Source: Paeniglutamicibacter psychrophenolicus
GTDB lineage: Bacteria; Actinomycetota; Actinomycetes; Actinomycetales; Micrococcaceae
Direction: 5' to 3'
Assembly: GCF_017876575.1 (NCBI RefSeq)
Contig: NZ_JAGIOE010000001.1
Coordinates: 3,638,443-3,702,442, forward strand
DNA: 64,000 bases
Part shown: one piece after another, positions 62,905 through 64,000 of the stretch
How the letters are laid out: every line of letters starts with the position of its first letter
Numbering within the stretch: position 1 is the stretch's first letter
Position numbers and translations under genes: made by a program
Notes under the pieces: model-generated
Told to the model about the DNA's origin: nothing
Databases searched by the model: none
The model's input: only the letters and a program-made list of their open reading frames with translations

Positions 62905-63723
62905 GTGCAGGTAGTGAGCATTAGCAGCCTTAAAGGTGGCGTAGGCAAGACCTCCGTTACATTGGGGCTCGCTTCGGCCGCCCTCGCAGCTGGTATCCCC
63001 ACACTCGTCATCGATCTGGATCCCCATGCCGATGCCAGCACCGGCCTGGGTGTGCGTGCCGACGGCAAGATGACCATCGGGCGGATGCTCAAGGCCTCGC
63101 GCAAGGCGAGTTTGTCCGACAACATCGTCTCCAGCTCCTGGCAGGCCAAGGCCGTCTCCAAACGTTCGCTGACCCGGGTTCCGGTGCTCGATGTGGCCGT
63201 GGGCGATGCCTACACCGGCATCTACGACCGTCCCGACCTGCGCGCCCGCGACCTGCGCCGATTGACGCAACTGCTGGGCAAGACCTCCGGCTACTCCTTG
63301 GTCCTCATCGATTGCCCGCCCTCGCTCAACGGCTTGACCCGGATGGCGTGGAGCGCCAGCGACCGCATCCTGCTCGTTGCGGAGCCTTCGCTGTTCTCCG
63401 TCGCGGGAACCGAACGCACGCAGCGTGCCCTGGAAATGTTCCGCAAGGAGTACGCCCCGGACCTCGGGCGCATCGACGTGGTGGCCAACCGCGTGCGCAA
63501 GGATTCGGACGAGCACCGCTTCCGGTTGACCGAGATGCGCTCCATGTTCGGCGCCTCCGTGTTGAGCCCCGAACTTCCGGAGTTCTCGGACTGGCAGCAG
63601 ATCCAGGGAGCTGCGTACTCCGTGCACCAATGGCCGGGACAGCCGGCCCAGAGGACCGCGGGACTCTTTGACGAGTTGCTGCGCAACATCACCGACACCG
63701 CAGCAAAGCCCGGGCGCGCATAG
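62905..63723 (+). CDS. Orphan ParA/Soj-family ATPase
   Basis: 272 residues from GTG at 62905 (MQVVSISSLKGG); GTG at 62893 and 62914 are alternatives. Deviant Walker A KGGVGKTS with the ParA-specific first Lys, Walker A' 'VIDLDPHADAST', and Walker B 'LVLIDCPPSLNGLTRMA'. ParA-like ATPases position DNA or protein complexes along the nucleoid. No parB is adjacent and the true chromosomal parAB normally sits near oriC, so this may place another cargo. Confidence 0.9.
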   Translation: MQVVSISSLKGGVGKTSVTLGLASAALAAGIPTLVIDLDPHADASTGLGVRADGKMTIGRMLKASRKASLSDNIVSSSWQAKAVSKRSLTRVPVLDVAVGDAYTGIYDRPDLRARDLRRLTQLLGKTSGYSLVLIDCPPSLNGLTRMAWSASDRILLVAEPSLFSVAGTERTQRALEMFRKEYAPDLGRIDVVANRVRKDSDEHRFRLTEMRSMFGASVLSPELPEFSDWQQIQGAAYSVHQWPGQPAQRTAGLFDELLRNITDTAAKPGRA

Positions 63724-63765
63724 CCCAGGCAGGTTGCCGCCTCCGGACCAGCGTCCGAAACACGA

Positions 63766-63815
63766 AAACCGCTCCATGGGCCACCGGCATTGCCGGGGCG
63801 GACATGGGGCGGTTT
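63766..63815 (+). terminator. Terminator after the parA-like gene
   Basis: AAACCGCTCCATG at 63766-63778 pairs with CATGGGGCGGTTT at 63803-63815 with one G-U pair, followed by CTTG; inner CCGG/CCGG pairs close the loop. Confidence 0.75.
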
Positions 63816-63868
63816 CTTGTTGGCGGGCCGTCTTGTTCCGGCACGGCCGGCCCAATCGTTAAAAGGAT

Positions 63869-63926
63869 GCAGGCCGGATGCCACCGGTTGGCGCCCAAGG
63901 GCGCGCTTCGGTGGCTTCCGGCCTGC
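63869..63926 (-). terminator. Terminator of the leftward gene at the window edge
   Basis: 18-base arms at 63869-63886 and 63909-63926 with one mismatch, plus an inner GCGCCC/GGGCGC stem. It lies 27 bases after the TAG of the partial leftward gene. Confidence 0.7.
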
Positions 63927-63952
63927 GTTCGTGGATTCGCGGGTGCTCGGGC

Positions 63953-64000
63953 CTAGCTGGCCGAACGCTTTGCGGCCCGACGCTGGGCCAGCTCATCTTC
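63953..64000 (-). CDS. C-terminal end of a leftward gene, cut by the window
   Basis: The minus strand reads EDELAQRRAAKRSAS then TAG at 63955-63953, with a terminator hairpin directly downstream. Only 15 residues are visible, basic and helical. A MerR-type regulator is often found beside this ParA in relatives, but the fragment is too short to name. Confidence 0.45.
   Translation of the reverse strand, partial: EDELAQRRAAKRSAS

Noticed and set aside
1-64000. CRISPR arrays, IS elements, prophage or integron features
   Set aside because: No spaced direct repeats, transposase motifs or att-like duplications were seen on reading through the window.

Overview
The window is high-GC chromosomal DNA from an actinobacterium, most likely Micrococcaceae (Arthrobacter sensu lato, for example a Paeniglutamicibacter-like strain). 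The evidence is a WhiB regulator, mycothione reductase, a class II DAHP synthase next to a PknL-type kinase, a tmRNA whose tag (ADSKRTDFALAA) has the actinobacterial form, and the run prfB ... ftsE-ftsX-M23 peptidase-smpB-ssrA. Codon use looks uniform throughout. I saw no rRNA or tRNA gene, CRISPR array, IS element or prophage. This is core and lightly accessory chromosome. All family calls come from reading the sequence; no database was searched.

Layout. 1-8.3 kb: the end of a membrane protein; a chorismate mutase and a MetE-fold protein read leftward; an oligopeptide/dipeptide ABC transporter (binding protein, two permeases, fused double ATPase) with a long hairpin between the binding protein and the permeases. 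8.4-12.3 kb: small accessory genes (a zinc-finger-like protein, a truncated reductase, an MFS exporter, a TPR protein, a membrane protein, a VOC protein). 12.4-20 kb: cysteine desulfurase plus MnmA (tRNA 2-thiouridine), a conserved unknown, a FolP2-type DHPS homologue coupled to a RibD/DHFR-fold reductase, a DnaJ protein, TrmL and a lone RskA-domain protein. 20-30 kb: etfB-etfA plus a PIG-L deacetylase, an HtrA-type membrane protease, a TPM-domain protein plus PspA (envelope stress), and a DUF222-HNH protein. 30-37.5 kb: ssrA (tmRNA), smpB, an M23 peptidase, ftsX, ftsE, two CoA-transferase subunits and prfB, all leftward.

37.6-43 kb: a compact Tad/Flp-type pilus or secretion operon (tadA-tadB-tadC-small pilin-TadE-TadE-TadG like) read leftward. 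Divergent from it, 43-47 kb encodes a 1,355-residue FHA-TM-FtsK/SpoIIIE protein with the architecture of type VII secretion ATPases (EssC/EccC), but no WXG100 or ecc partner is visible. 47-52 kb: a WhiB1-like iron-sulfur protein, a PASTA-domain serine/threonine kinase (PknL) and AroG. 52-57.9 kb: lipid genes (PlsC, an alpha/beta hydrolase, a long-chain acyl-CoA ligase) with palindromic operator-like sites, then mycothione reductase. 57.8-64 kb: an acidic Ala/Pro-rich protein with a degenerate P-loop, pyruvate carboxylase, an orphan ParA ATPase and the last codons of a further leftward gene.

Genes in convergent pairs are separated by very long, often perfect hairpins (near 20.04, 36.34, 50.55 and 56.38 kb). 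The most unusual items are the orphan EssC-like ATPase beside the Tad operon, the coupled FolP2/RibD pair, the cysteine-free MetE-fold protein, the CoA-transferase pair inside the prfB-ftsEX block, and the degenerate MinD-like protein overlapping mtr.
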